Assembly: GCA_963734625.1 (NCBI GenBank)
Contig: CAVTHW010000022.1
Location: forward strand, 124,001-188,000
Length of the DNA stretch: 64,000 nucleotides
Direction of reading: 5' to 3'
From: CAVTHW01 sp963734625
GTDB lineage: Bacteria; Acidobacteriota; Terriglobia; Bryobacterales; Bryobacteraceae
Of this stretch, positions 38,348 to 47,131 are shown piece by piece. Made by a program: the position numbers and the translations under genes. A model generated the notes under the pieces. That model was not told the DNA's origin and did no database searches. It was given only the letters and a program-made list of their open reading frames with translations. The stretch's first letter is position 1. Each line of letters opens with the position of its first letter.

Positions 38348-39154
38348 TCAGATCACATCCGCGAACGTGGCCCGGAGCCTGGCGAACAAGGCGTAGCCCA
38401 GGATGAATACCACGATCGACAGCAGCCACAGCTTCCAAAGCGGGCCGAACGCGGGCGCGCCGCTTCCGAGCAGAATCTGGCGGTAACCGCGCACCAGGAC
38501 GTACAGCGGGTTCTTCGACAACAGCCAGACGGCCTGGGCAGGCCACGAAGCCTCCGGGTAACAAATCGGCGTCAGGAAGAACCAGAGCGTCAGCACAAAG
38601 CCGTTGATCTGCCCCAGATCGCGGAAATATACGCCCAGCGCGGCCAGGATCCAACACAATCCCAGCGTCAGCAGCGCCTGCGGGACGAGCAGGGCCGGCG
38701 CCCACAACGCGGTCACGGGGATCCCTCCCCGAGCGACCAGCAGCAGCACCAGGAGCACGATCAGCGCGAATGCCTGCGTCACCAGCCCGGCCGCAACCAG
38801 GTTCACCGGCAACGTTTCCAGAGGGAAGACCAGCTTCTTGACGAAATTGCGGTGCTCCGAAATCACCAGCGGCGCGCGGCCCGCGGCCTCGCTGAAGGCC
38901 AGCCAGGGCAGCATGCCGACCAGGAAGTTGAGGGCGAAGCCCCACTGGCTGGGGTCGCCGGGGAAGCGCGCGCGAAGCACGATGCCGAACACGAAGAAAT
39001 AGGTCAGCATCAGCAACAGCGGGTTCAGCAGCGTCCAGACGGCGCCGCCGACGGAGCCGCGGTACCTGCCCAGGATGTCCCGGCGCACCATCGAGCGAAT
39101 GAGCTTGCGGTTCCGCCAGATGCCCGGCAGCGGATTGAAGCGCGCGGCATTCAC
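38348..39154 (-). CDS. ABC-2 polysaccharide export permease (Wzm-like)
   Basis: 268 residues with six hydrophobic segments. N-terminal RSMVRRDILGRYRGSVGGAV and VWTLLNPLLLMLTYFFVFGI are the usual Wzm/TagG hallmark, followed by HRNFVKKLVFPLETLPV. It exports O-antigen or capsule chains across the inner membrane. The GTG start overlaps the stop of the glycosyltransferase-methyltransferase gene (GTGA). The cognate ATPase (Wzt-like) is not in the window, so it must be encoded elsewhere. Confidence 0.85.
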   Translation of the reverse strand: MNAARFNPLPGIWRNRKLIRSMVRRDILGRYRGSVGGAVWTLLNPLLLMLTYFFVFGIVLRARFPGDPSQWGFALNFLVGMLPWLAFSEAAGRAPLVISEHRNFVKKLVFPLETLPVNLVAAGLVTQAFALIVLLVLLLVARGGIPVTALWAPALLVPQALLTLGLCWILAALGVYFRDLGQINGFVLTLWFFLTPICYPEASWPAQAVWLLSKNPLYVLVRGYRQILLGSGAPAFGPLWKLWLLSIVVFILGYALFARLRATFADVI

Positions 39155-41116
39155 TGGCCCGGTCTCCGGTACAGCCAGTCAGGATACCGCTCGCGCACCG
39201 GCCCCGCCTTGCGCCCAACGGCATAGATCCCCTCGCCGCGCAGGTGGGTGGGGAGCCTGTAGGTCTCCAGCAGGTGCGTCACCCAGGCCAGTTCCGGCCT
39301 GGGCGCTTCGCGAAAAGGTCCGGTTTCAAGCAGCGTCACATCGAAGCCCGAGTTGGTCAGCAGTAAGTGTATCTCAAGCGGCGTGTACTCCCGGTGGTGC
39401 CGTTCCTCGCCGGGCGCGCCTTCATCCGGCAGCGGATATACCGAGAACAGCCCTGGGTGGTAGCCCAGCAGCAGGGACGAGATCGCCCGCAGCGAGGCCA
39501 GGTTCGGCGTGGTCAGCACCAGCGAGCCGCCGGGCTTGAGGACGCGGTTGATCTCCCCCATCATGCGCATCGGGTCCGCCGCCAGGTGCTCGAGAAGCTC
39601 GCAGCAAAGAACCGTGGCGAAGTAGCCGTCGGGGTATGGGAACGGATCCCGTTCGGCGTCGAACAGGTCGATGGCGCACTCGAAGCGCTCGCCGCCGGAG
39701 GAGGTAACGGACTTGTGCGTCAGTTTGGCCCGCGGCTCCGAAGTAGCAACCCCGGACTTCACCGTAACCCAGCTTGGTCCTGAGCAGCGGCGTCATCTGG
39801 AGATACGCGCCCATTTCGAGGATTCTGTCCTCGGGCTCGCCCTTCGGCGTAATTGAGAGTGTCTTCTCGATCCGCGTCAGGTGCGTCCCGACGTACGCCT
39901 CCGGGCCCGGCTCCGGCGCGGTCCATGCCAGGACCTCCCCGGCTGCCACGGGGATGGTGGGGCGTGGCGCGGGGGCCGCGGGCTCGGACCACTCCTCGCC
40001 GCGCAGCAGGCTTTCGAGGAATCCCGCGTAGCGTTTCGCCACCAGAGGCCACCGGCACTCTTCGTCGACCCATCGCCGCGCGCGGGCGCCCATCGCGACG
40101 GCCGCGCCGGGCCGCGCCAGCAGCAGGTTGAGCGATTCGAAGATCACGTCTTCTTCGGCCGCATCCACCGGCACTTTGACGCAGACGTCATCGGGCAGCT
40201 CCCGAAACGAACCGATGTCGGACACAAGCACGCACTTGCCGAGGCCCAGCGCGCGCATCAGTGTGCCGGAACTCTCGCCGACGGTCGGATAGCGGAGGTT
40301 GAGCACGACATCGCACGCAGCCATATAGCCCGTGAATTCCTCGGGCGGGACGAAGCCCAGCGCTCGCACGCCCGGCGACAGATCCAGAGTGCGAATCAGC
40401 GAGGCGACCGGAAAGTCCGGATGCGGCTCCCCGACCAGGATCAGCTTGGCTCGCGGCTCGACGCGCAGCAGCCGCCGGAAAGCTCGCAGCGACTCCGCGA
40501 TTCGCTTGTACGGTTTGAGGTGGCCGAAGATCCCCACGAGCGGTGTGCTCTCGTCCAGGCCGAGCCTTTGCCGCCAGGCCATGCGCTCAATCGCGGAAGT
40601 CCAGGCGCCGTGCGGAATCCGCGCGAGGGGACCCTTGAAACCGGCGCGGCGAATCTCGGCGGCGGCAAAGGCGCTATGGACGATTACGCCGCGCGAGCGC
40701 TCCAGCAGGCGCCTGGTCATGGGGACGCGCTCGTAATCGGGCCCGGCTTCGAGGGCGCGCACCCGCTCGGCGTACGCCCGCGCCTCCTCGCCGCCGTTGT
40801 AGGCCGCTTCGCGCGCGTACGCGTCCCAGTCGCCGCGCTTGATCGTCAACTCGGCGATCAGGTGATGCAGATTCGGCTCGTGCAGCGCCACCACCCCCGG
40901 ATGCTGGAGCGCCATCTCGTAGGCGAAGGCGTGACTCGGATTGTTGCCGATCTGGTAAAGGATCAAGTCGAAATGCGACGGGTCGAACTTCGCGGGCCGC
41001 TCGGAGATGACGGAGACATCCGCCAGGCGTCCCAGTTCGGCCACCAGGGCGGCGGAGTAATCGGCGATGCCGCTGGCAGAGGGCGGCATGGGGGAAACGA
41101 AGGCCAGCCGCATCAT
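39151..41116 (-). CDS. Glycosyltransferase (GT4) fused to a SAM methyltransferase (frameshifted)
   Basis: About 655 residues. The N-terminal part is a GT-B glycosyltransferase: RLAFVSPMPPSASGIADYSA, ALHEPNLHHLIAELTIKRGD, IFGHLKPYKRIAESLRAF and the donor site GESSGTLMRALGLGKCVLVS. A linker with HLTRIEKTLSITPKGEP leads to a class I methyltransferase (FATVLCCELLEHLAADPM, VLKPGGSLVLTTPNLASLRA). A shift near 39740 separates the two halves, but conserved linker text on both sides shows one polypeptide. The GTG of the ABC permease overlaps its stop. It probably adds and then methylates a sugar in the exported chain. Confidence 0.75.
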
Positions 41117-42266
41117 CGGAGAACGGATGCCATGGCGCCGGCTTCCAGCGCGAAATGGCACGGCGGACGGCTACGTCCCGGTAGACCTCAAGCGTTTGCT
41201 CGGCCGTCTTGCGCCAACTGAATTGGGCCGCGCGGTTCGACCCCAGCCGTTCCATGCGCGCCCGCAACTCCGCGTCCAGGACCAGATCCAGCATGGCTCG
41301 CACCATCTCGCGCGTGGAGCAGGGATCGAACAGGAGCGCCGCGGAATCGGCCACTTCGGGGAAGGCGGAGGTGTTGGAGCAGGCCACCGCCCGCCCGCAG
41401 GCCATCGCTTCCAGGACCGGCAAGCCGAACCCTTCATAGAAGGACGGAAAAACGAAAACCTGGCAGGCGTTGTAGAGCGAAAGCAGATCGTCGTCGCTCA
41501 CGAAGCCGGTAAAATGGATGCGCTCCGCCACGCCCGACTCCCTGGCCGCCGTGTGTACGTGCGGCGCGAACCAGGTCGGCTTCCCCGCCACTACAAGGTG
41601 ATGGGGAAGACCGGGTGAAGCCTGAAGCATATCGGCGAAAGCGCGGATCAGCCCGGCCACATTCTTTCGCGGCTGCAGATCTCCGACGCTCAGCAGAAAC
41701 GGCGTTGAAATCCCGAAGCTGGCGAGCACGCGCGCCGCGGCGGCAGCCGGCGCTATCGGCCGGAAGATGGGGGAAGCCGCATTCGGCACAACCGCGATCT
41801 GGGCGGGATCAAGCCCATAGGCGTCAGCGATCGAATCCCTCGAAAACTCGCTTCCGGTGATGACCCTGGCGGCCCGCCTCACTGTCTGGCGCACCGTATG
41901 GCGCAACTGCATCGCCCGCAGCGGCTGAAAGTACTCCGGATGTTCGACAAAACTCACGTCGTGCACGCTGACCACAACCGGCGCCGGGCAGACCGGCGGC
42001 GCCGTGTACTGCACGTGGATGAGGTCCGGCCGGTCGCGCCGAAGGTTCCGCGTAAGGTCGTAGCCCAGCCGCAAGAAAGGATTCGGGGCCACCCGTCTGG
42101 CGTGGAAGCCGCGCGGCACCCAGCCGTTCAGGCCGTCCGAGGAGACGTAGGCGATGAACTCGGACTCCCGGTCCACGGCCGCAAAACCAGCGAGCAGATT
42201 CCGGACGTAGACCTCGTTGCCGGTGAGTTTGCGGCCTATCGCGTGGGCGTCAACAGAGAAGCGCAT
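41113..42266 (-). CDS. GT4 glycosyltransferase (frameshift near the 3' end)
   Basis: About 384 residues. The N-terminal acceptor domain is RFSVDAHAIGRKLTGNEVYV, with VVVSVHDVSFVEHPEYF. The C-terminal donor domain has FLLSVGDLQPRKNVAGLIRA and the E-x7-E motif FVFPSFYEGFGLPVLEAMAC. Near 41155 the frame shifts so that the protein ends at a TGA (41113-41115) forming an ATGA with the next start; the unshifted frame runs on into that gene. It is similar to mannosyl/rhamnosyl transferases of O-chain operons. Confidence 0.85.
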
Positions 42267-42311
42267 CCAACCCTACCTACCCAGTATAGTTGGAATCGGA
42301 CGCCCGTCCCC

Positions 42312-43505
42312 TCAAAGTCCCGCTGGCGGAAGCCCCGACCAGGCGGCCTGCCATGTGAACTCCTTTTCGAACCGTAGCCGCCCGGCGCGTCCCAGCCGCT
42401 CGCGCTCCTGCCGGGAAGCGAGGAGGCTGGACACCGCCTCGGCGAACTGCTCCGGGTCATCGGCCAGCAGCAAATCCTCGCCGGAAGCGGCGCTGAGGCC
42501 TTCCGCACCTACCGTCGTCGAGACCACGGGACGCGCCGCAGCCCATGCTTCCAGGATCTTCACGCGGGTCCCGCTGGCGATCCTGACCGGCGCCACAACC
42601 ACTTGTGCGCGGGCCAGGGCGTCGATGGCGTCATCCACCGGCCCCAGAACCTGAATGCGGGGATCGCCGGCGGTCCACTTTCTCACCGCCTCGGGGCGCT
42701 TTCCGATCAGGCGCCAGGTCAGCCGCGGCCAGCGCCGCAGCAGCGCGGGCCAGATCCGCCGGCTGAAGAAGCGAACAGCGTCCGCGTTGGGGTGGTAGTC
42801 GAAATTGCCGGAGAAAGCGATAACCTCTTCCTCGGGCACATCCGGTTGAGCCGTGGACGGAAGAGCATTCGGGTAAACGTGTACGCGGCTCCCTGGCGCG
42901 AGCTCCCGGACCAGCCGGGCATCGTGATCCGAAGCCGCCAGCAGAAGGTCGAAGCCGGGCAGCCAGCGCCGCTCCACTGCCAGGGATGCCCGCTCGAATC
43001 GGCGAAAGACGCTGGCCGCGGGCCAGTTCGCCACTGCCGCCGAACGCGACATTAGCACTGACTCGATATTGTGAAGATCCAGCACCATTCGGTCGCAATG
43101 CCGGGCCGCCTGCTCCCGGTAAGGAGCGCACCAAAGGTGCTCAATGAGACCCAGCGCATAGCGGCGCCCCTCCAGGAACTGCTCCAATTCCGCCTCGAAC
43201 CCCGCAAAGCGATCGACCAGCGGCGGAACCCCGCGAACGGCGCGAATCGCATTCCGCAGAACGCGTGCGGCCGGACTCCGCGAATGCGAGGGCAGGTTCA
43301 GGACTCGGATCTCTCTCGCCAGGCGAGCGGGAATCTGGAGCGCGGGATCGGGCGCTCCAGGTTCCCGGAATACAACCAGATCCACGTCGTAGCGCTGCGC
43401 GAGATACTCCAGCAACGACGCCGAGCGAAGCGCGCCGCCGCCCACGGCCGGCCACGGCGCCTCCGGGGAGAGGAACAAGGCTCTGGGATTGGCGGGCGCG
43501 TTCAT
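42312..43505 (-). CDS. GT4 glycosyltransferase
   Basis: About 397 residues from ATG 43505. N-terminal ALFLSPEAPWPAVGGGALRS, acceptor-side LIEHLWCAPYREQAARHC, and the phrase VLDLHNIESVLMSR, which occurs in PEP-CTERM/exosortase-type sugar transferases. Donor domain has FSGNFDYHPNADAVRFFSRR and VVAPVRIASGTRVKILEAWA. The retaining glycosyltransferase presumably works on the same polymer as its neighbours. Gap to the following transferase is 45 bp. Linkage and sugar not readable. Confidence 0.83.
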   Translation of the reverse strand: MNAPANPRALFLSPEAPWPAVGGGALRSASLLEYLAQRYDVDLVVFREPGAPDPALQIPARLAREIRVLNLPSHSRSPAARVLRNAIRAVRGVPPLVDRFAGFEAELEQFLEGRRYALGLIEHLWCAPYREQAARHCDRMVLDLHNIESVLMSRSAAVANWPAASVFRRFERASLAVERRWLPGFDLLLAASDHDARLVRELAPGSRVHVYPNALPSTAQPDVPEEEVIAFSGNFDYHPNADAVRFFSRRIWPALLRRWPRLTWRLIGKRPEAVRKWTAGDPRIQVLGPVDDAIDALARAQVVVAPVRIASGTRVKILEAWAAARPVVSTTVGAEGLSAASGEDLLLADDPEQFAEAVSSLLASRQERERLGRAGRLRFEKEFTWQAAWSGLPPAGL

Positions 43506-43509
43506 TCCC

Positions 43510-44517
43510 TCAGCCCCCGAAACGGCCCATAGCCTCGACATAGACTTCCCGAGTGAGCCGCGCCGTCCGCGCCCACGAGAACGATCTGGCGCGTTCCAGC
43601 GCCCTGGCCCGCAGCGGCGCAAACTTCTCCGGGTTCGCCAACACGGCGGACATCGCCTCCACCCATGGCTTGGGGTCATTGACCTCCAGCAGCACGGCCG
43701 CGTCGCCCGCTGTTTCGCTGACGGCCGGATCGCGCGAGGCAATCACCACGGCGCCGCACTGCATCGCCTCCAGGACCGGGAGACCGAAGCCCTCGTATTG
43801 CGAAGGATACAGGCAGGCGGCTGCTCCCGAGTACAGGCGCGGCAACTCCTCCTCGGCCACTTCGCCCAGGACTTCCAGGCCGGGCTCCGGCGCGAGCGGC
43901 TCACTGAAGTCCTCCCTGAGGCGGCCGGCGAGCACCAGATCCACGGAGTGATTCTTCCGCAGTTCCCTCCAGGCCCGCAGCAGGAGCCCAAGATTCTTAC
44001 GCGGCTCCAGCGTGCCGGCGAAAAGAAAGTACGGCCTGCCGCGCGGCGCCGCTGGAACCGGGCGGAAGTTCTCCGCCGCCGCCAGTGGGACCGCCGCCAC
44101 CCGCGCCGGAGCCAGGCCGAACCGATCCATCACCTCGCGCCGTATGGCCTCGCTCGGAGTTATGACCATGGTTGCCAGCCCGAGGCCGGCCTGCAAGGGC
44201 GTGCGCCGCCGGGCAAACTGAAAGCCGCCGTGCCAGGCGGGGTCGAGCCACAGCGAGAGGTCGTGAATGGTTACAACGCTAGGTCGCAACGGCAGCCAGG
44301 GAACCACGAAGTTGGCGCCGTGAAACAGGTCCGCCCCCATCCGGGCCAGCTCGGCTTGGACGCCGGCAAGCCACCACAACTTTTGGGGACGCGCGGAGAC
44401 CGGGAAAAAGCGATCCTCGGGAAACTGCTCCGCTAGCGCCCGGCTCAACTCCTGCGTGTATCGCTTCAGTCCGCCGCTGGAGAGCGCGCGGGACGTGGCG
44501 TCGATGGCCACCTTCAT
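43510..44517 (-). CDS. GT4 glycosyltransferase
   Basis: 335 residues. N-terminal VAIDATSRALSSGGLKRYTQ is a common opening of rhamnosyl/mannosyl GT4 enzymes. HDLSLWLDPAWH marks the acceptor domain; YFLFAGTLEPRKNLGLLLRA and LYPSQYEGFGLPVLEAMQCG form the nucleotide-sugar site with the Glu pair. It lies 4 bp before the next transferase and 21 bp after rmlA, so all are in one operon. Its donor may be the dTDP-sugar that RmlA starts. Confidence 0.87.
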   Translation of the reverse strand: MKVAIDATSRALSSGGLKRYTQELSRALAEQFPEDRFFPVSARPQKLWWLAGVQAELARMGADLFHGANFVVPWLPLRPSVVTIHDLSLWLDPAWHGGFQFARRRTPLQAGLGLATMVITPSEAIRREVMDRFGLAPARVAAVPLAAAENFRPVPAAPRGRPYFLFAGTLEPRKNLGLLLRAWRELRKNHSVDLVLAGRLREDFSEPLAPEPGLEVLGEVAEEELPRLYSGAAACLYPSQYEGFGLPVLEAMQCGAVVIASRDPAVSETAGDAAVLLEVNDPKPWVEAMSAVLANPEKFAPLRARALERARSFSWARTARLTREVYVEAMGRFGG

Positions 44518-44538
44518 GCCGGTTCCAGGGGAAGACGC

Positions 44539-45282
44539 CTAGACTTCGGCCGGCTTCCCGGCTTTCCGCCGCGAGTCCGCGACGAAGTTGGCGGCTCGCA
44601 TGAGCGAGTCGAAAGTCCCGGCGTCGGTCCACCAGCCATCCAGAAAGGCGAAAGACATGGTCCCTTCGCGGACATAGGCGTTGTTCACGTCCGTGATCTC
44701 GAGCTCGCCGCGGTCGGAAGGTTCCAGGGTCCGGATCTTGTCGAAGACCGTCTCATCGTACATGTAGATGCCGGTGACGGCATAGTTCGACCTTGGCTGC
44801 TGGGGCTTTTCCTCGATGCCGACGATGCGGTCGCCTCTGAGTTCGGCCACGCCGAAACGCTTCGCGTCGGGGACTTCTTTGAGCAGAATCTTCGACCCCG
44901 CCGGTTGCGCGCGAAACTGGTCCACGGCGCTCCGTATGCTGCCCCCGATGATGTTGTCGCCCAGAATGACGCAGATCTTCTTGCCGTCGGCGAAGTGCTC
45001 GGCCAGGCTGAGCGCGTCGGCGATCCCGCCCTCGCCCTCCTGGTAGGTGTAGTCGATGTGGCTCAGCCCGAACTCCTTGCCGTTGGCCAGGAGACGCAGG
45101 AAGTCGCCCGCGGTCTTGCCGCCGGTGACCAGCAGGATATCCCGGATTCCGGCGTCGACCAGCGTGAGGATCGGGTAGTAGATCATCGGCTTGTCATAGA
45201 TCGGCAGCAGATGTTTATTGGTGATTTTGGTGAGCGGAAATAGCCTGCTACCCGTTCCACCCGCAAGCACAACGCCTTTCAT
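44539..45282 (-). CDS. rmlA: Glucose-1-phosphate thymidylyltransferase-like nucleotidyltransferase
   Basis: 247 residues from ATG 45282, chosen because GGAGG lies five bases upstream; the frame opens at 45294. It carries VLAGGTGSRLFPLTKITNKH with the G-G-x-G-x-R-L-x-P signature, LLPIYDKPMIYYPI, the metal-binding Asp in VILGDNIIGGSI, and GIEEKPQQPRSNYAVTGIYM. It is shorter than classical RmlA (about 290), as in other short-form thymidylyltransferases. It would supply dTDP-glucose for dTDP-rhamnose. No rmlB, C or D is seen nearby. First gene of the minus-strand polysaccharide operon. Confidence 0.85.
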   Translation of the reverse strand: MKGVVLAGGTGSRLFPLTKITNKHLLPIYDKPMIYYPILTLVDAGIRDILLVTGGKTAGDFLRLLANGKEFGLSHIDYTYQEGEGGIADALSLAEHFADGKKICVILGDNIIGGSIRSAVDQFRAQPAGSKILLKEVPDAKRFGVAELRGDRIVGIEEKPQQPRSNYAVTGIYMYDETVFDKIRTLEPSDRGELEITDVNNAYVREGTMSFAFLDGWWTDAGTFDSLMRAANFVADSRRKAGKPAEV

Positions 45283-45354
45283 GCCCACCTCCATGCCGCT
45301 GAAACCCCATGATACAGCGGAGCGAGGGCCGGGCGCATGTTACAATGGCGCGCC

Positions 45355-45702
45355 ATGAGGCTTCATAGTTGGGATCACATCACGGAAGAACCGATGAACC
45401 CGTTGCTTTCGCGCCAGGTCATACACGGCGAGAAGATGACGCTGGCGCGGATCGACCTCCGGAAGGGAGCCGTCGTCGCCATGCACGCGCACGAGAACGA
45501 GCAACTCAGCATCGTGGAGAGCGGCAGACTGCACTACGAAGTGGACGGAGAGGAGGCCGCGGCGCAAAGCGGCGACATGATCCTGATTCCCTCCGGCGCG
45601 CCGCACACGGTGGAGGCGCTCGAGGACTGCATCGTTCTGGACATCTTCGCTCCGGCGCGCGACGACTGGCGGCGCGGCGACGACGCCTATCTTCGCCGCT
45701 GA
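45355..45702 (+). CDS. Small cupin-domain protein
   Basis: 115 residues from ATG 45355. A single beta-barrel cupin: motif 1 VVAMHAHENEQLSIVESGRL with two His and a Glu as metal ligands, motif 2 GDMILIPSGAPHTVEAL with the third His. Small cupins of this type bind metal and sometimes act as regulatory or isomerising proteins. TACAAT at 45341-45346 could be a -10, leaving a leader of under ten bases. It is divergent from rmlA, with 72 bp between the starts. Confidence 0.75.
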   Translation: MRLHSWDHITEEPMNPLLSRQVIHGEKMTLARIDLRKGAVVAMHAHENEQLSIVESGRLHYEVDGEEAAAQSGDMILIPSGAPHTVEALEDCIVLDIFAPARDDWRRGDDAYLRR

Positions 45703-45721
45703 AAAAAATCAGCGCTGCGGT

Positions 45722-45750
45722 TTGACACATCCCTCCCACTCGGGGACAAT
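45722..45750 (+). promoter_or_regulatory. Sigma-70 promoter of tRNA-Leu
   Basis: TTGACA (45722-45727), a 17-base spacer and GACAAT (45745-45750). The -35 is consensus and spacing ideal. Predicted start near 45757, giving a 15-base leader before the tRNA. The promoter begins 20 bp after the cupin stop. Confidence 0.75.
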
Positions 45751-45771
45751 GAAGAAGACCCTGCCTTCGAT

Positions 45772-45858
45772 GCGGATGTGGCGGAATTGGCAGACGCGCA
45801 TGGTTCAGGTCCATGTGCTCGCAAGGGCGTGGAGGTTCAAGTCCTCTCATCCGCACCA
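45772..45858 (+). tRNA. tRNA-Leu (anticodon CAG)
   Basis: 87 bases including an encoded CCA. Acceptor arms GCGGATG and CATCCGC pair fully. The D-arm is GCGGAATTGGCAGACGC, the anticodon stem CATGG/CCATG with loop TTCAGGT (anticodon CAG), a long variable arm (TGCTCGCAAGGGCGT) as required for a class II tRNA, and T-loop TTCAAGT. The anticodon reads the CUG codon, by far the most used Leu codon in this GC-rich window. Confidence 0.96.
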
Positions 45859-45915
45859 AATCTCTTTTGCGATATGGGCATACTGGTCTCCCCAGCACGT
45901 GCCCCATTCCGGCAG

Positions 45916-45944
45916 TTGACTCATATCCGTGATTCACGTATATT
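45916..45944 (+). promoter_or_regulatory. Promoter with embedded 21-bp palindromic operator for the HTH protein
   Basis: TTGACT (45916-45921), 17 bases, TATATT (45939-45944). Within it, 45923-45943 is a near-perfect palindrome: ATATCCGTGA, a central T, then TCACGTATAT (one mismatched pair). The dyad covers the spacer and the -10, so binding there would block polymerase. The HTH product encoded just downstream is the obvious ligand. Predicted transcript start lies next to the GTG at 45952. Confidence 0.7.
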
Positions 45945-45951
45945 CGGAGAC

Positions 45952-46299
45952 GTGAAACAGGCGAGGGTGATCGCAACCCGGGTTCATGAGAAGCGAGTGA
46001 AACGCTCGCGTGTTGCGCGCGACATCGTTGCGGGCCTGAAGGAGGCCGCAGCTTTCGCGCGGGGTGAGATTGCGCTGTCCACCCGGCTGGTCAACATTCC
46101 CGATCCGGTGGACACCAGGGCAATTCGCTCGAAGCTCCGCCTGTCACAGTCGGAATTCGCTTCGCAATATGGTTTCAGTCTGCGTACGCTCCAGGAGTGG
46201 GAACAGGGCCGGGCGCAGCCGGACAACGCAGTGCGCGCCTACTTGACGGTAATCGAACGCAAGCATAAGGCCGTGATCGAGGCCCTCAGCGGCCGGTAA
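45952..46299 (+). CDS. Solitary HTH antitoxin-like regulator (HigA2/NadS type)
   Basis: About 115 residues. The C-terminal half is an Xre-type helix-turn-helix (LRLSQSEFASQYGFSLRTLQ, then EWEQGRAQPDNAVRAYL) as in HigA2/NadS-like antitoxins. The N-terminal half is basic and helical (EKRVKRSRVARDIVAGLKEA). GTG 45952 is preferred; GTG 45967 (after GGCGAGG) is an alternative. No RelE/HigB toxin gene is adjacent: tRNA-Leu is upstream and the hyf operon converges from downstream. It probably represses its own strong promoter. Confidence 0.7.
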   Translation: MKQARVIATRVHEKRVKRSRVARDIVAGLKEAAAFARGEIALSTRLVNIPDPVDTRAIRSKLRLSQSEFASQYGFSLRTLQEWEQGRAQPDNAVRAYLTVIERKHKAVIEALSGR

Positions 46300-46301
46300 C
46301 C

Positions 46302-47129
46302 TTATTCTCGTCTCCCCAGCGCCAGCAGAATGCCGTGCAATAGCGCTTCGGGCCGGGGCGGGCAGCCGGGGATATAGACGTCGACCGGAATCACCTGGTC
46401 CACGCCTCCGCGCGTAGCGTAGTTCACGCCGAAAATGCCGCCGCTGACGCCGCAGGCGCCGGCCGCCACAACCAACCTCGGCTCCGGAGTCGCGTCGTAC
46501 GTCTTCCGCAGCGCCAGTTCCATGTTCCTGGTAACGGGACCGGTCACGAGCAGCATATCCGCATGCCGCGGCGAGGCCACAAAGTGAATTCCGAATCGCT
46601 CGATGTCGTGTACCGGGTTATTCAGCGCGACAATCTCCAGTTCGCAGCCGTTGCATGAGCCGGCGTCCACCTCACGGATCGCCAGCGAGCGGCCGAGCGT
46701 TCGCCGGATGGTCTCCCCGAGTTCCCGCGCTTCGGCATTCCCCTGCGGCGCGTCGCCCCCACCCATCAGCCGGCTGTGCGTCCCGTCGGAGTTCAGAATG
46801 TAGTCCGCGATGATTACCAGCTTGCTCCGGTCGCGCACCGCCAACTCAAACTCGGTTGTCACTCGCACGGCGTCTCCGCCCGAGACTGCGGCGCACTGGC
46901 CGCAGAAGATGCAGCGCCCGTAATCGACCGTCACCCGCCGCGAGCCTTCGCTATCGCGCGTTTCGATCGCCCCCGTCGGGCAGACCTCGGCCGCGGGCCG
47001 TGCATCGCGCCAGCGTTCGAAGTCGAAATCCGGCCGGCCGCGAAAGTTCCCGGAGACCGCCGCGGGCCCTTGCGGGTACTTCGCGGTGACGATGCCGGTC
47101 CGAAATGTCTTCTGCAGAATCTTGAACAT
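46302..47129 (-). CDS. HyfH-HyfI fusion: one-cluster ferredoxin domain joined to NuoB-like subunit
   Basis: 275 residues. Residues 1-105 match HyfH/NuoI-like ferredoxin (FKILQKTFRTGIVTAKYP and EFELAVRDRSKL). Of the eight expected cysteines only Cys50 (VCPTGAI) and Cys73, Cys76 and Cys79 (CIFCGQC) remain, exactly the set that binds the second [4Fe-4S] cluster; ligands of the first are lost. Residues 145-275 form a NuoB/HyfI subunit with Cys159, Cys162 (GSCNGCELE), Cys226 (GACGVSGG) and Cys256 (GCPPRPE), the N2-type proximal cluster. It starts 2 bp after HyfG and is the last gene of the operon. Confidence 0.85.
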   Translation of the reverse strand: MFKILQKTFRTGIVTAKYPQGPAAVSGNFRGRPDFDFERWRDARPAAEVCPTGAIETRDSEGSRRVTVDYGRCIFCGQCAAVSGGDAVRVTTEFELAVRDRSKLVIIADYILNSDGTHSRLMGGGDAPQGNAEARELGETIRRTLGRSLAIREVDAGSCNGCELEIVALNNPVHDIERFGIHFVASPRHADMLLVTGPVTRNMELALRKTYDATPEPRLVVAAGACGVSGGIFGVNYATRGGVDQVIPVDVYIPGCPPRPEALLHGILLALGRRE

Positions 47130-47131
47130 GC

